From assembly GCA_024653215.1 (NCBI GenBank), contig JANLFU010000004.1:155574-219573 (forward strand): a stretch of DNA of 64,000 nt, written 5' to 3'. This document shows positions 16,955 to 25,772 of this stretch, in pieces; the first letter of the stretch is position 1; each line of letters starts with the position of its first letter. The translations under genes and the position numbers were made by a program. This stretch comes from Candidatus Saccharicenans sp. GTDB lineage: Bacteria; Acidobacteriota; Aminicenantia; Aminicenantales; Saccharicenantaceae. The notes under the pieces were generated by a model. It worked only from the letters and a program-made list of their open reading frames with translations. It was not told where the DNA came from and made no database searches.

Positions 16955-18057
16955 CAGAAATATCCTTCAACAATTATATCGTTTCTTATGGCAAAATGCC
17001 GCACTTTTTTGAGCTCCAGGGCCTCGGCCACCGTTTCCGCCCCTCGACCCTCGAAGGGAGTCGGCGATTTTTCTCCCCCGATAAAGCGCGGTGAGAAAAA
17101 GAGATATACCTTGTCGGCCAGTTTCTGCTGGATGAAGGAAGTGAGAACACCGGCTCCGCCCTCGACCAGGACCGAAGAAATTTCCCGGCGCCCGAGTTCT
17201 TCCAGGACTGCTTTCAGGTCGAGCTGTCCGTTCGTTGCCGGTACCCGGATTATTTCCGCTCCTTTTTGCCTTAGCCTGACGGCCCTGTCCTCGGGCCCCT
17301 CCGGCCCGGCAAAAATAATCACCCGCCCACCACGCAGATTTTTCAACAACCTGGCTTCAGCCGGAAAACGCAAATGGGTATCCAGCACCACCCGGTGCCA
17401 TTTTTTCCCGCAAGTGTCTTCCAGCCTTAAGGTCAGTTCCGGGTCGTCCTTGAGGATGGTGTTGATGCCCACCAGGATACCGTCGTGTTCAGCCCGCAGG
17501 TTCTGGACGAAGTATCTGGATTCTGGGCAGGAAATCCACCGGGAATCGCCCGAAGCCGCGGCCATTTTCCCGTCCAGGCTGAGCGCCGCCTTGAGCGTGA
17601 CGAAGGGGATACGAGCAGTAATATATTTAATGTAGGATTCATTGAGCCTTATGTTCAAATGGCCCAGCAACCCGGTTTCGACTTTAATCCCGGCCTGTCG
17701 CAACCGGGCCACGCCCTTTTTGTTAACCAGGGGGTTCGGGTCGTAAGCCGAAACCACCACCCGTTTCAAGCCGGTCTGGAGAAGTCGGTCAACGCAGGGT
17801 GGGGTGCGGCCCCAGTGCACGCAGGGTTCGAGCGTCAGGTAAAGGGTGGCCCCAATGGCCCGCCGGCCGGCCCTCTCCAGGGCCTCTATTTCAGCGTGCG
17901 GTTTACCGGCTTCCTGGTGATAGCCCCAGCCGACTATCTGTCCGGCCTTTACCACCACCGCCCCGACGCAGGGATTGGGGCTGGTCCGGCCCCTGGCCTT
18001 TTCTGCCAGGGAATAGGCCATTTCCATGAATTCCAGGTCTCTGCCCTGGCTGCTCAT
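16954..18057 (-). CDS. ribD: Bifunctional pyrimidine deaminase/reductase of riboflavin synthesis
   Basis: A 367-residue enzyme acting on the product of GTP cyclohydrolase II. The N-terminal deaminase domain has the zinc site HAEIEAL (near residue 53) and PCVHWGRTPPC (near residue 78). The C-terminal NADPH-dependent reductase has the ALSLDGKMAAASGDSRWIS stretch near residue 160 and the VEGGAGV motif near 305. It overlaps the ftsY stop by 4 bp (ATGA), an unusual pairing of protein targeting with vitamin synthesis in one transcript. Confidence 0.96.
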   Translation of the reverse strand: MSSQGRDLEFMEMAYSLAEKARGRTSPNPCVGAVVVKAGQIVGWGYHQEAGKPHAEIEALERAGRRAIGATLYLTLEPCVHWGRTPPCVDRLLQTGLKRVVVSAYDPNPLVNKKGVARLRQAGIKVETGLLGHLNIRLNESYIKYITARIPFVTLKAALSLDGKMAAASGDSRWISCPESRYFVQNLRAEHDGILVGINTILKDDPELTLRLEDTCGKKWHRVVLDTHLRFPAEARLLKNLRGGRVIIFAGPEGPEDRAVRLRQKGAEIIRVPATNGQLDLKAVLEELGRREISSVLVEGGAGVLTSFIQQKLADKVYLFFSPRFIGGEKSPTPFEGRGAETVAEALELKKVRHFAIRNDIIVEGYF

Positions 18058-18938
18058 GACAGCAAAGCCTCGACAAAAGATTCCGCAGAAAATTCCAGCA
18101 GGTCTTTCTCGCTTTCCCCGATGCCCATGAATTTCACCGGAAGGTGCAGCTCGTCGGTTACGGCCAGGACACTGCCTCCCCGGGCCGTTCCGTCGAGCTT
18201 GGTCAGAAAGATTCCGGTTATTCCGGAGAACCGATTGAACTCGCGGGCCTGAACGATGGCATTCTGGCCGATGGTCGAGTCCAGCACCAGCAGGATCTCC
18301 TGGGGAGCCCCGGCAATTTCGCGGCTGATTACCCTCTTTATTTTTTCCAGTTCGGCCATCAGGTTGGAGTAGGTATGAAGGCGCCCGGCCGTGTCCACCA
18401 GCAGCAGGTCATAATTTCTGGCCTTGAAAGATTGAATGGCGTCATAAACAACGGAAGCCGGGTCGGCTCCGCTCTGGCCCTGGACCACCGGCAGGTTGAG
18501 TTTTTTCCCCCAGAGCTGAAGCTGCTCCTGGGCAGCGGCCCGGAAGGTGTCGGCTGCCGCCAGCATCACCTTTTTCCCCTGGCTCTGGTACCGATAGGCC
18601 AGCTTGGCGGCCGAGGTGGTTTTCCCGCCACCGTTGACCCCGACCAGCATCCAGACTGCCGGCCAGGTCTCATTCACCGCCGCTGGCTGGCTGGAAAGCA
18701 GGTTTACCAGTTCCTGCTTGAGCAGGGCCTTGAGGTCGGCCGAGCCAGTCTTCCTGGCCCGGTCTCGAAGACCTGAGATAATGCGGTCAGTAGTGCTGAC
18801 CCCGACGTCGGCCAGGATCAGGAGTTCGTACAGCTCTTCCAGCAGTTCTTCCCGCGGCCGGCTGCTCTGAAACAGCTGTTCCATCCGGCTGAAGATTTCC
18901 CTGGTTTTGCTGAGCTTCTGCTTTAATTTATCGAACAC
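18054..18938 (-). CDS. ftsY: Signal recognition particle receptor FtsY
   Basis: A 294-residue GTPase that docks SRP-ribosome complexes at the inner membrane. It has the minimal NG form: an N domain starting FDKLKQKLSKTRE and a G domain with GVNGGGKTTSAAKLA (near residue 108), DTFRAAA, DTAGRL and TKLDGTARGG. The acidic A domain of some proteobacteria is absent. I chose the GTG at 18938. The open frame runs 34 codons further upstream, but a consensus promoter lies inside that extension and the family start matches here. No Shine-Dalgarno sequence is present, so the message may be leaderless. It leads the rib genes. Confidence 0.95.
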   Translation of the reverse strand: MFDKLKQKLSKTREIFSRMEQLFQSSRPREELLEELYELLILADVGVSTTDRIISGLRDRARKTGSADLKALLKQELVNLLSSQPAAVNETWPAVWMLVGVNGGGKTTSAAKLAYRYQSQGKKVMLAAADTFRAAAQEQLQLWGKKLNLPVVQGQSGADPASVVYDAIQSFKARNYDLLLVDTAGRLHTYSNLMAELEKIKRVISREIAGAPQEILLVLDSTIGQNAIVQAREFNRFSGITGIFLTKLDGTARGGSVLAVTDELHLPVKFMGIGESEKDLLEFSAESFVEALLS

Positions 18939-18947
18939 GGCTTTTGA

Positions 18948-18976
18948 ATTATATTTTTGGCTGCCGGCTATGTCAA
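18948..18976 (-). promoter_or_regulatory. Consensus promoter of ftsY-rib operon
   Basis: Minus strand: TTGACA (18976-18971), a 17-nt spacer and TATAAT (18953-18948), a perfect match to the housekeeping consensus. The -10 lies 9 nt before the GTG start at 18938, leaving a leader of about 2-3 nt. Confidence 0.7.
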
Positions 18977-19002
18977 ACAGCAGCCACCGGTCAGCTCGGC
19001 GG

Positions 19003-19031
19003 TTGTGGAAGCGGTTATCTTGTGTTAAATT
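19003..19031 (+). promoter_or_regulatory. recJ promoter
   Basis: TTGTGG (19003-19008), a 17-nt spacer and TAAATT (19026-19031). The -10 is 7 nt from the recJ ATG at 19039, so transcription should start at or next to the start codon. The -35 match is only moderate. Confidence 0.45.
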
Positions 19032-19038
19032 GAAAAAC

Positions 19039-20742
19039 ATGGAGGCCCGTTACCGATGGCAGATTGCCCCGCCTGACCCCGAGGCCTGGATTCTGGCCCA
19101 GGAACTCAACCTGCCCCACGAGATTGCCACCATCCTGGTCAACCGCGGCCTGCGCTCGGCCTCCGAGGCAGCTTTCTTCCTCTACGGTGGCCTGAATGAA
19201 CTCCACGATCCTTTCCTGATGAAGGGGATGAAGGAAGCCGTGGACCGGATTCGCCGGGCCATAGAGAAGAAAGAAAAGATAGTTATTTTCGGCGATTATG
19301 ATGTCGACGGCATTCTATCGGTAGTGATGCTGGTCAAGGCTCTAAACCTGCTGGGAGGAAGGGTTGAATATTTCATTCCCGAAAGGATGAAAGACGGCTA
19401 CGGTCTCAAGCTCCACCACATGGAAAATATTCTTCAGATGAAGACCGACCTGCTCATCAGCGTCGACTGCGGCATAAAAGCGGTTGATTTTGTTCGCGAG
19501 GCCCGAAGGCATGGGCTGGACGTAATAATAACCGACCATCATCATCCGGGCGAGGTGCTGCCCGAGGCTTTGGCCATCCTGAACCCGGTCCTGGAAAGCT
19601 CCGGTTATCCTGACCGGAACCTGGCCGGCGTGGGTGTGGTCTTCAAGCTGATCCAGGCCATCTTCTTGCGTCTCGGGATTAACCAGGACCTGAACCATTT
19701 CCTGAAGCTGGTCAGCATCGGCACCGTGGCCGACGTGGCCGAGCTCAAGGGTGAAAACCGCATCCTGGTCCGGGAGGGACTGAAGAAGCTAAAGGAAGCC
19801 AGGACTCCCGGCCTGAGAAGCCTGCTCGATGGTTCCGGCCTGAACAACCGGAAACTCAACGAGGTGGACCTGGGTTTCCGGCTGGGGCCGCGGATAAATG
19901 CCGCCGGCCGGCTGGGCATGACCGAAATTGCACTGCAGCTCTTTTTCTCCGAATCGCCCGAGGAATGCAACTCCCTGGTCAAGAAACTTAACGAGCTCAA
20001 CTCGGCCCGGCAGAGGATTGAAGAGAAAATTCTCAAGGAAGCGGTGGAAAAGATTGAGGCCCGCCAGCTGCATCAGAAGTACCGTTTGCTGGTCCTGGGC
20101 AGCGAAAACTGGCACCGCGGGGTCATCGGCATCGTGGCTTCCCGGGTAAAAGAAATTTTCTACCGCCCGGTGATCCTGTTCGCCTATGAAAACGGCCAGG
20201 CCTACGGTTCCGGCCGGAGCGTCCCGGAGCTCTCACTGATCGACCTGGTTAACGAGTGTGCTGACCTATGCCAGAATTTTGGTGGCCACAAGCAGGCCGT
20301 GGGCTGCACCCTAAGCCATGACCGGTTACCCGATTTCAAGGACAGGATAAACAGCCTTGCCCGGGCCAGGATTACAGACGAGCTATTGGAAAGAAAATTA
20401 CAGATTGACTGCCGGCTGAATTTTTCCTCCATCAGCCCGTCTTTCCTGGATTTTTATTCCAGGCTCCTGCCGTTTGGCGTGGGTAACCCGCGACCGGTGT
20501 TTGTGGCCGAAGAGGCCGATGTCCTCAGCGAACCCTCGGTTGTTCAGAACCGGCACCTGAAGTTCTGGGCCCGGCAGTCGGGCCGGGTATTTGAAGTCAT
20601 GGCCTGGGAAAAGGCCAGGTTCTGGCCGCATCTTCGCCGGGGAAGCTCTCTCGACCTGGCTTACTCCCTGCAATTTTCCGATTACCGCGGAAAAAGACAG
20701 ATCACGCTGGCCCTGGAAGACCTTAGGGCCCACCGGGCCTGA
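19039..20742 (+). CDS. recJ: Single-strand-specific 5'-3' exonuclease RecJ
   Basis: A DHH-family nuclease used in recombination, mismatch and base-excision repair; 567 residues. Visible motifs are FGDYDVDGI (motif I, near residue 85), SVDCGIKAV, DHHHPGE (DHH) and GHKQAVGC in the DHHA1 domain, followed by the OB domain that grips single-stranded DNA. I start at the ATG at 19039, where the protein begins MEARYRW; the open frame extends upstream only through the divergent promoter region. It lacks a Shine-Dalgarno sequence. The stop shares a base with the next ATG. Confidence 0.96.
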   Translation: MEARYRWQIAPPDPEAWILAQELNLPHEIATILVNRGLRSASEAAFFLYGGLNELHDPFLMKGMKEAVDRIRRAIEKKEKIVIFGDYDVDGILSVVMLVKALNLLGGRVEYFIPERMKDGYGLKLHHMENILQMKTDLLISVDCGIKAVDFVREARRHGLDVIITDHHHPGEVLPEALAILNPVLESSGYPDRNLAGVGVVFKLIQAIFLRLGINQDLNHFLKLVSIGTVADVAELKGENRILVREGLKKLKEARTPGLRSLLDGSGLNNRKLNEVDLGFRLGPRINAAGRLGMTEIALQLFFSESPEECNSLVKKLNELNSARQRIEEKILKEAVEKIEARQLHQKYRLLVLGSENWHRGVIGIVASRVKEIFYRPVILFAYENGQAYGSGRSVPELSLIDLVNECADLCQNFGGHKQAVGCTLSHDRLPDFKDRINSLARARITDELLERKLQIDCRLNFSSISPSFLDFYSRLLPFGVGNPRPVFVAEEADVLSEPSVVQNRHLKFWARQSGRVFEVMAWEKARFWPHLRRGSSLDLAYSLQFSDYRGKRQITLALEDLRAHRA

Positions 20743-22553
20743 TGCCAGTGAGAATTAAACATAGAGGACTGCCCTCGGTCCTGGGGCTGGCTGCCCTCCT
20801 GCTGTTTTTGCTCCTGGTTATTTTCATCGCCGGCTCGATCTTTTATAACCTGAAGAACAGGAACCGGCAGCCTGAAACCATAAACTCCAGGCCATCCTCA
20901 GTCCAGGCCTATCATGAAAAATTCCAGGCCCTGGAGTTTGCCGGCGAAAAAATGCGTCTCGGACTGAAAGCCGACCAGTTTTCGGTTGATACTAACGGCA
21001 GGCAGCGCCTGGAAGGCAACGTTGAAATCACCGATGAAGAACCGGCCGGGGGAGTCAGGATTATGGCTTCCGGCCTGGTGCTTGACCCGGAAAAGAAACT
21101 GGCCCGGACGGAAGGAGGAGCCAGGCTGGTTTCGGGAAATTTGTGGCTTGAAGCCCAGGAGTTTGAATACGACTTAAAGGATAAGGTGGCCAGGGCTAAG
21201 CAGGCCAGGCTGGAGCGGATGGACCTCAGCCTGAGCGCCGGACGGCTGGTATACCAGGCAGGAAATGGACGCCTTGAATTAGAAGAAGGTATTTCTGGGG
21301 AAATAAAACGGAAGCAGGCTCCTCTTTCTTTCTCGAGCACCGAGCTTATTATTGAATCCGACGGCCTGAGCTTTCAGGGAACCGATTTGAAGCTGGCTTT
21401 CGGTCTGATAAACCTGGCCGCCGGCCGGGTCCGGTTCCGGTTAAAGGAGGTCGGTTCTGCCCTTGATTCGGTCAGCCTGGAGGGCGGGGCCCGGGCCCGA
21501 TGCAGGTTGCGGGCAGAGGAATCTCGATTTCAGGAAGTTAATTTATCCTCCGAACAAATGTTTCTTCAGTCAGGGCGAGATGGGGCGGTCATAAGGACCC
21601 CGGGAGCTTTCGCGGTTGAAAGTTCCGGACAGGAATGGATACTGACCGGCCGGGGCGAAGGGCTTGAGCTTTACATGGAGAATGGACAGCTGGCCCGTCG
21701 CCTTAAGGCCAGCCGCTTCAGGTCCGGCTTGAAGGAGGCTGCAGGCGAAGAATTTCAGCTGGCCGGCCAGAAAGCGGATTATGACCTGGCTTCGGGCCGG
21801 CTCCGGCTCGGCGGCCAGGCTGAGGCCCGGCACCGGCATTTTAACCTGGATTCAGCCAGCCTGGAATTTAGCCTTAATGACAGGAGCTTTTTGGCCCCGG
21901 GCTTCAACCTGGAAATCAGACCCGAATTTTTCGAATCCCCTGCAATGTTTTTTAAAGCAGGAGCATCAATTTATCTTTCCGGCGAGCAGCTGACCGGCCG
22001 GCCTGGTTTTTTTGACCTGAACGGGCGGGTCAGAATCTGGCAGACCGGAGAATTCTGCCGGGCAGAAAAGGCTGGCCTGGATGGTAAAACCGGAGGGGTC
22101 GTCCTGGAAAAGCTTACCGAATCCAGCTGGCTGGTGGAAAGGGCAGACGGCCGTCAGGAAAGGCTGGACCTGCGGGCCGAACAGGCCAGGCTCCAGCCCG
22201 GCGAGAACCGGGCAGATCTTGGCGGAAAGGTGGAGTTCAAGCTTGGTAATTTAGGCCTTAGCTCTGACGAACTTGAGCTGGTCTTCTCCGAAGAAAATCC
22301 CGGCCGGCTGACCCGGCTTGAGGCCCGGGGCCGGGTCAATTTCTCCTGGAAGGGCTATCGAGCCTTCGGGACTCGGGCCGAGGTTGATCTTGTAAATGAA
22401 ACGCTTACCCTGGTCGGGACCCCGAAACTCGTAACCGCCAGCGGAGAAAGGCTGGAAGCCGATAAATTGACTTTGTTTCTGGCCGATGATAGAATCCGCC
22501 TTGAGAACCAGAAGAGAGAGAGGTCGTTGACCATCCTTGTCAGGGGCCAATGA
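20742..22553 (+). CDS. LptC/LptA-type LPS transport protein, fused or extended
   Basis: A 603-residue single-pass protein with one N-terminal transmembrane helix (about residues 13-35), followed by a long periplasmic region of repeated beta-strand pattern (OstA/LptA-like; e.g. LEGNVEI, LEGGARA, LGGQAEA, LGGKVEF). LptC is about 190 residues and LptA about 185, so this one chain could provide the inner-membrane clamp and much of the periplasmic bridge for lipopolysaccharide. The following gene is lptB, overlapping by 4 bp, which strongly supports the assignment. The exact domain borders need structure prediction. Confidence 0.82.
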   Translation: MPVRIKHRGLPSVLGLAALLLFLLLVIFIAGSIFYNLKNRNRQPETINSRPSSVQAYHEKFQALEFAGEKMRLGLKADQFSVDTNGRQRLEGNVEITDEEPAGGVRIMASGLVLDPEKKLARTEGGARLVSGNLWLEAQEFEYDLKDKVARAKQARLERMDLSLSAGRLVYQAGNGRLELEEGISGEIKRKQAPLSFSSTELIIESDGLSFQGTDLKLAFGLINLAAGRVRFRLKEVGSALDSVSLEGGARARCRLRAEESRFQEVNLSSEQMFLQSGRDGAVIRTPGAFAVESSGQEWILTGRGEGLELYMENGQLARRLKASRFRSGLKEAAGEEFQLAGQKADYDLASGRLRLGGQAEARHRHFNLDSASLEFSLNDRSFLAPGFNLEIRPEFFESPAMFFKAGASIYLSGEQLTGRPGFFDLNGRVRIWQTGEFCRAEKAGLDGKTGGVVLEKLTESSWLVERADGRQERLDLRAEQARLQPGENRADLGGKVEFKLGNLGLSSDELELVFSEENPGRLTRLEARGRVNFSWKGYRAFGTRAEVDLVNETLTLVGTPKLVTASGERLEADKLTLFLADDRIRLENQKRERSLTILVRGQ

Positions 22554-23278
22554 GATTCCTGAAAGCCGTCAATCTGAGCAAAAGGTATGGTCAGCGCCGG
22601 GTCGTCGATAACCTTAGCCTTGAAGTAAGCACCGGGGAAGCCGTCGGGCTTCTGGGCCCCAACGGGGCCGGCAAAACCACCACTTTTTCCATAATCATCG
22701 GTCTGGTCGAAGCGGATGGTGGCCAGGTCTGGCTGGACGGGGAGGAGTTGACTTCTCTTCCCGCCTATCTGAGGGCCAGGAAAGGGCTTGGATTCCTTCC
22801 CCAGGAACCGTCAGTTTTCCGCGGGCTCAGCGTCGAGGAAAACCTGCAGCTGGTACTACAGAGCTGCCCGGGAACTGCCACCCCCGGAAACATTAAAGAA
22901 ACAACCGCCACCCTGCTTGAGGATTTCGGGCTGGCTTCCCTGGCCCGGAGCCGGGCCGACCGCCTGTCTGGTGGTGAGCGCCGCAAGCTGGAAATCGCCC
23001 GGGCCATGGCCCGGCGGCCGGTCTTTTTGTTGCTGGATGAACCGTTCAGTGAGCTCGACCCCATGGCCGTGGCCGACCTTCAGGGAATTATCCGTAAACT
23101 GAAAGACAGGGGAATAGGGGTCCTGTTGACTGACCACCGGCTCCGGGAGGCTCTGGGCGTCCTGGATAGAATTTACATTATGAATGGTGGTAAAATTATT
23201 GCTGAAGGAAGGCCGGACGAGGTCCTGGAGAAAAAAGAGGTGCGAGAGATATACCTCGGCCCCGACTTCCGTCTATAA
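22550..23278 (+). CDS. lptB: LPS-export ABC ATPase LptB
   Basis: A 242-residue cytoplasmic ATPase that powers extraction of lipopolysaccharide by LptFG. Motifs: Walker A GPNGAGKTT (near residue 37), signature LSGGERRKLEIA (near 140), Walker B LLLDEPF and the switch His in TDHRLRE. The LGFLPQEPSVFRGLSVEENL stretch is typical of LptB. It lies between the LptC/LptA-like gene and rpoN, matching the proteobacterial lptA-lptB-rpoN order. lptF and lptG are not in this window. Confidence 0.95.
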   Translation: MRFLKAVNLSKRYGQRRVVDNLSLEVSTGEAVGLLGPNGAGKTTTFSIIIGLVEADGGQVWLDGEELTSLPAYLRARKGLGFLPQEPSVFRGLSVEENLQLVLQSCPGTATPGNIKETTATLLEDFGLASLARSRADRLSGGERRKLEIARAMARRPVFLLLDEPFSELDPMAVADLQGIIRKLKDRGIGVLLTDHRLREALGVLDRIYIMNGGKIIAEGRPDEVLEKKEVREIYLGPDFRL

Positions 23279-23289
23279 TTTGTGCGGCC

Positions 23290-24741
23290 ATGATGAAGCA
23301 GAAACTCGACCAGAAACAGGTGCAGAAGCTGGTGATGGCCCCTGCCCTGCAACAGGCCATTCGTCTGCTCCAGCTGACCAACCTGGAATTGCAGGAGGTT
23401 ATCAATCAGGAGCTGGAGGAAAACCCTCTGCTGGAAACCGAAGAAGAGGTGCCGCAGGAAATATTGGCTTCCAGTCCGGCCGCTGAAGAAGTAAAAGGTG
23501 AGGAGGAACTGGAGCCGGCCAGCGGGGCCCCGGATGAATTTGACGAAATAATCTTTGCCGCCGGTTTCCAGGATTATTTTGACGAAGAGATTCCATATTC
23601 CGGGCAGGGAGAACAGGACCGGGTGCCGTTTGAAAACATGGTTTCCCGGAGCCCCTCCCTGTGGGACCACCTGAGCTGGCAGGCTGGCCTGACTTTTTTT
23701 GAAGCCGACGAGCTGGAGATAGCCGAGTTCATCATCGGCAACCTGAATGACGATGGCTACCTGACCATCAGCCCGGAAGAGATTGCCGACCGTCTGCAGA
23801 AGCCGCTGGAAAAGGTGGAAGCAGTCCGGCAAAAAATCAAGATGTTTGACCCGCCGGGCTGCGGCAGCCTGGTCCTGAGCGAAGCCCTGCTGGCCCAGAT
23901 GGATTCCCTCAACCTGCAGGACGAGGTGGCCAGGAAGATTATCAGCGACTACCTTCCTTACCTCCAGAAAGCCGACCACCAGGAACTGGCCCGGCTGCTC
24001 AACCTGAGCCTGCCCGAGTTGAAACTTCACCTGGACCTGATCAAGAACCTGGACCCGGCCCCCGGGCATAAATACAGCGAGGACCGCGACCTCTACGTGG
24101 TGCCCGATATCTTCGTGGTCAAGGAAGACGGGGAGTGGAAAGTCTACCTGAACGAGGAGGGCCTGCCCAGGCTCCGGCTCAACCATTATTACCGGCATCT
24201 TATCGAGGCCGGCCTCAAGGATGACCGCGAGACCACCCGGTTTCTAAAGGATAAGATGAAGAGGGCCCTGTGGTTCATCCGCAGCCTGGACCAGAGAAAC
24301 CGGACTATTTACCGGGTGGCCAGGTACATAGTCGACCGCCAGAAGGATTTCCTGGAGCAGGGCCTGGACCACATCAAGCCGATGACCCTGCTGGAGGTGG
24401 CCCGGGAGCTCGGGCTGCACGAGTCAACCATCGGGAGGGTGGTGGCCAACAAGTACATGATGACCCCGCTGGGTCTGTACCCCCTGAAATTTTTCTTCCA
24501 CAAGTCGCTCAGCGGGACCTACGGAGAGGAAGTATCCTCGCTCCGGATCAAGGAGAGAATCAGGAAGCTCATCGAGAACGAGGACCGCAACAGCCCCTTG
24601 AGCGACGATGAAATTGTTGATATATTATCCAGAGAGAATATCCAGATTGCCCGGAGGACCGTGGCCAAGTACCGGGGTCAGCTTGACATCCCGCCTTCCC
24701 ATATAAGAAAAAAGAAATTTATGATGGAGGAAGTAACATGA
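23290..24741 (+). CDS. rpoN: RNA polymerase sigma-54 factor
   Basis: A 483-residue sigma factor that directs transcription from -24/-12 promoters and needs enhancer-binding ATPases. The Gln/Leu-rich region I (residues 5-50) ends ELEENPLLE, an acidic region II follows, then the core-binding domain. The helix-turn-helix (MTLLEVARELGLHESTIGR) precedes the RpoN box ARRTVAKYR near residue 460. Two ATGs are adjacent at 23290 and 23293. It is followed by hpf and regulatory PTS genes, as in proteobacteria. I saw no convincing -24/-12 promoter in the window. Confidence 0.97.
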   Translation: MMKQKLDQKQVQKLVMAPALQQAIRLLQLTNLELQEVINQELEENPLLETEEEVPQEILASSPAAEEVKGEEELEPASGAPDEFDEIIFAAGFQDYFDEEIPYSGQGEQDRVPFENMVSRSPSLWDHLSWQAGLTFFEADELEIAEFIIGNLNDDGYLTISPEEIADRLQKPLEKVEAVRQKIKMFDPPGCGSLVLSEALLAQMDSLNLQDEVARKIISDYLPYLQKADHQELARLLNLSLPELKLHLDLIKNLDPAPGHKYSEDRDLYVVPDIFVVKEDGEWKVYLNEEGLPRLRLNHYYRHLIEAGLKDDRETTRFLKDKMKRALWFIRSLDQRNRTIYRVARYIVDRQKDFLEQGLDHIKPMTLLEVARELGLHESTIGRVVANKYMMTPLGLYPLKFFFHKSLSGTYGEEVSSLRIKERIRKLIENEDRNSPLSDDEIVDILSRENIQIARRTVAKYRGQLDIPPSHIRKKKFMMEEVT

Positions 24742-25262
24742 TTGTGAATTTTACCGCCCGGCGCACCGAGCTGACGGATGAAATTAAAGACTACTGCCAG
24801 AAGAGGCTGGAAAGAATGGAGAAGATCTTAAGGGATATTCTTGAGATTGATATTATACTGAGCGAGCAGCGCAATCGTAAAAAGGTGGACCTGCAGGTCA
24901 AGCGGCGGGGCGAGGACTTTGTCATCTCCGAAGAGACCAACGATGTCTTCAATTCCCTGAACCAGGCCTTCGACAGCCTGGAGAAAAAGATAGTCAAGGA
25001 AAGAAGAAAAATGATACAGAGAAGGCGCCGGCCGGCCGGCCGGGAAGAATCCCTGGCCGGGCTGGAGATGGTCGAACCGGCCCCGCGCCTCCTGCGCCTT
25101 CCCTATTTCTCGGACAAGCCGATCAGCGTCCAGGAAGCCCTGCTGCAGCTGGAAGAGGGCAAAAAAGAGGTTTTCCTGTTCCGCAAGGAAGGCAGCGAGA
25201 GCTGGGCCGCAGTTTTCCGCCGCAAGGACGGGAAAATTGCCCTGGTTGATCCTGAAGGATAA
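24738..25262 (+). CDS. hpf: Ribosome hibernation promoting factor, long form
   Basis: A 174-residue protein that inactivates ribosomes in slow growth. The N-terminal domain (about 1-100) has the HPF/YfiA fold pattern (NFTARRTELTDEIKDYCQKR, then DFVISEETNDVFNSLNQAFD). A linker of basic and Gly/Pro residues joins a C-terminal domain (about 115-174) with FSDKPISVQEALLQLEEG, which in long HPFs dimerises ribosomes into 100S particles. It overlaps the rpoN stop by 4 bp. Having the long form next to rpoN mixes features of Gram-positive HPF with a proteobacterial-type operon. Confidence 0.92.
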   Translation: MIVNFTARRTELTDEIKDYCQKRLERMEKILRDILEIDIILSEQRNRKKVDLQVKRRGEDFVISEETNDVFNSLNQAFDSLEKKIVKERRKMIQRRRRPAGREESLAGLEMVEPAPRLLRLPYFSDKPISVQEALLQLEEGKKEVFLFRKEGSESWAAVFRRKDGKIALVDPEG

Positions 25263-25307
25263 CATATAGAAAATAAAGAAAAAGTCTGAAAGAAGGAGTC
25301 GGCCGCA

Positions 25308-25772
25308 GTGAGATTGTCGAACATCATCAAGGAAAAAAACATTCTGCTGGAAATGAAGGCCCAGAAGAAGGAAGAAGCCCTGGCCGAACTGGCCACCTAT
25401 CTTAAGAAACAGAAGATTATCAACCACGAAAAGGAAATTATAGAAAAGCTGTTGCAGCGGGAAACCCTCGGCAGCACGGCCCTGGGTGAGGGCATTGCCA
25501 TTCCTCACTGCAAGGCCAAGGGGATCAAGAACCCGATCCTGATGGTGGGAATATCCCGGAACGGGGTCAATTTCGAGGCGCCAGACGGCAAACCGGTCAA
25601 GGTCTTTTTCCTGTTAATAACTTCCCCGGATGACCCCAGCCTGAACCTGCAGATCCTGGCCCTGATCGCCCAGCTGGTTAAAAAGTCTCCCGAACTCAAA
25701 TCAAAGCTGCTGGCCGCCGAGGGCGCCCGGGAAGCCCTGGAAATCATAAGAGAGCAGGAAGAAAAAGCCTGA
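25308..25772 (+). CDS. ptsN: Nitrogen-PTS EIIA protein
   Basis: A 154-residue regulatory phosphocarrier of the fructose/mannitol EIIA fold. The phosphorylatable histidine is His67 in GEGIAIPHCKA, and the family stretch VFFLLITSPDDPSLNLQILA follows. It starts with GTG at 25308, preceded by GAAGGAG. It carries no EIIB or EIIC domain, so it should regulate targets according to its phosphorylation by HPr or an NPr-like carrier rather than transport sugar. It shares a base with the hprK start. Confidence 0.94.
   Translation: MRLSNIIKEKNILLEMKAQKKEEALAELATYLKKQKIINHEKEIIEKLLQRETLGSTALGEGIAIPHCKAKGIKNPILMVGISRNGVNFEAPDGKPVKVFFLLITSPDDPSLNLQILALIAQLVKKSPELKSKLLAAEGAREALEIIREQEEKA

Noticed and set aside
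18939-19040. Longer FtsY start at 19040
   Set aside because: The extension contains a perfect consensus promoter for ftsY itself and the divergent recJ start, and family alignment begins at the GTG at 18938.
23173-24198. 341-residue open frame antisense to rpoN
   Set aside because: Fully overlaps the strongly supported lptB end and rpoN, has no family pattern, and fits the long antisense frames expected in GC-rich coding DNA.
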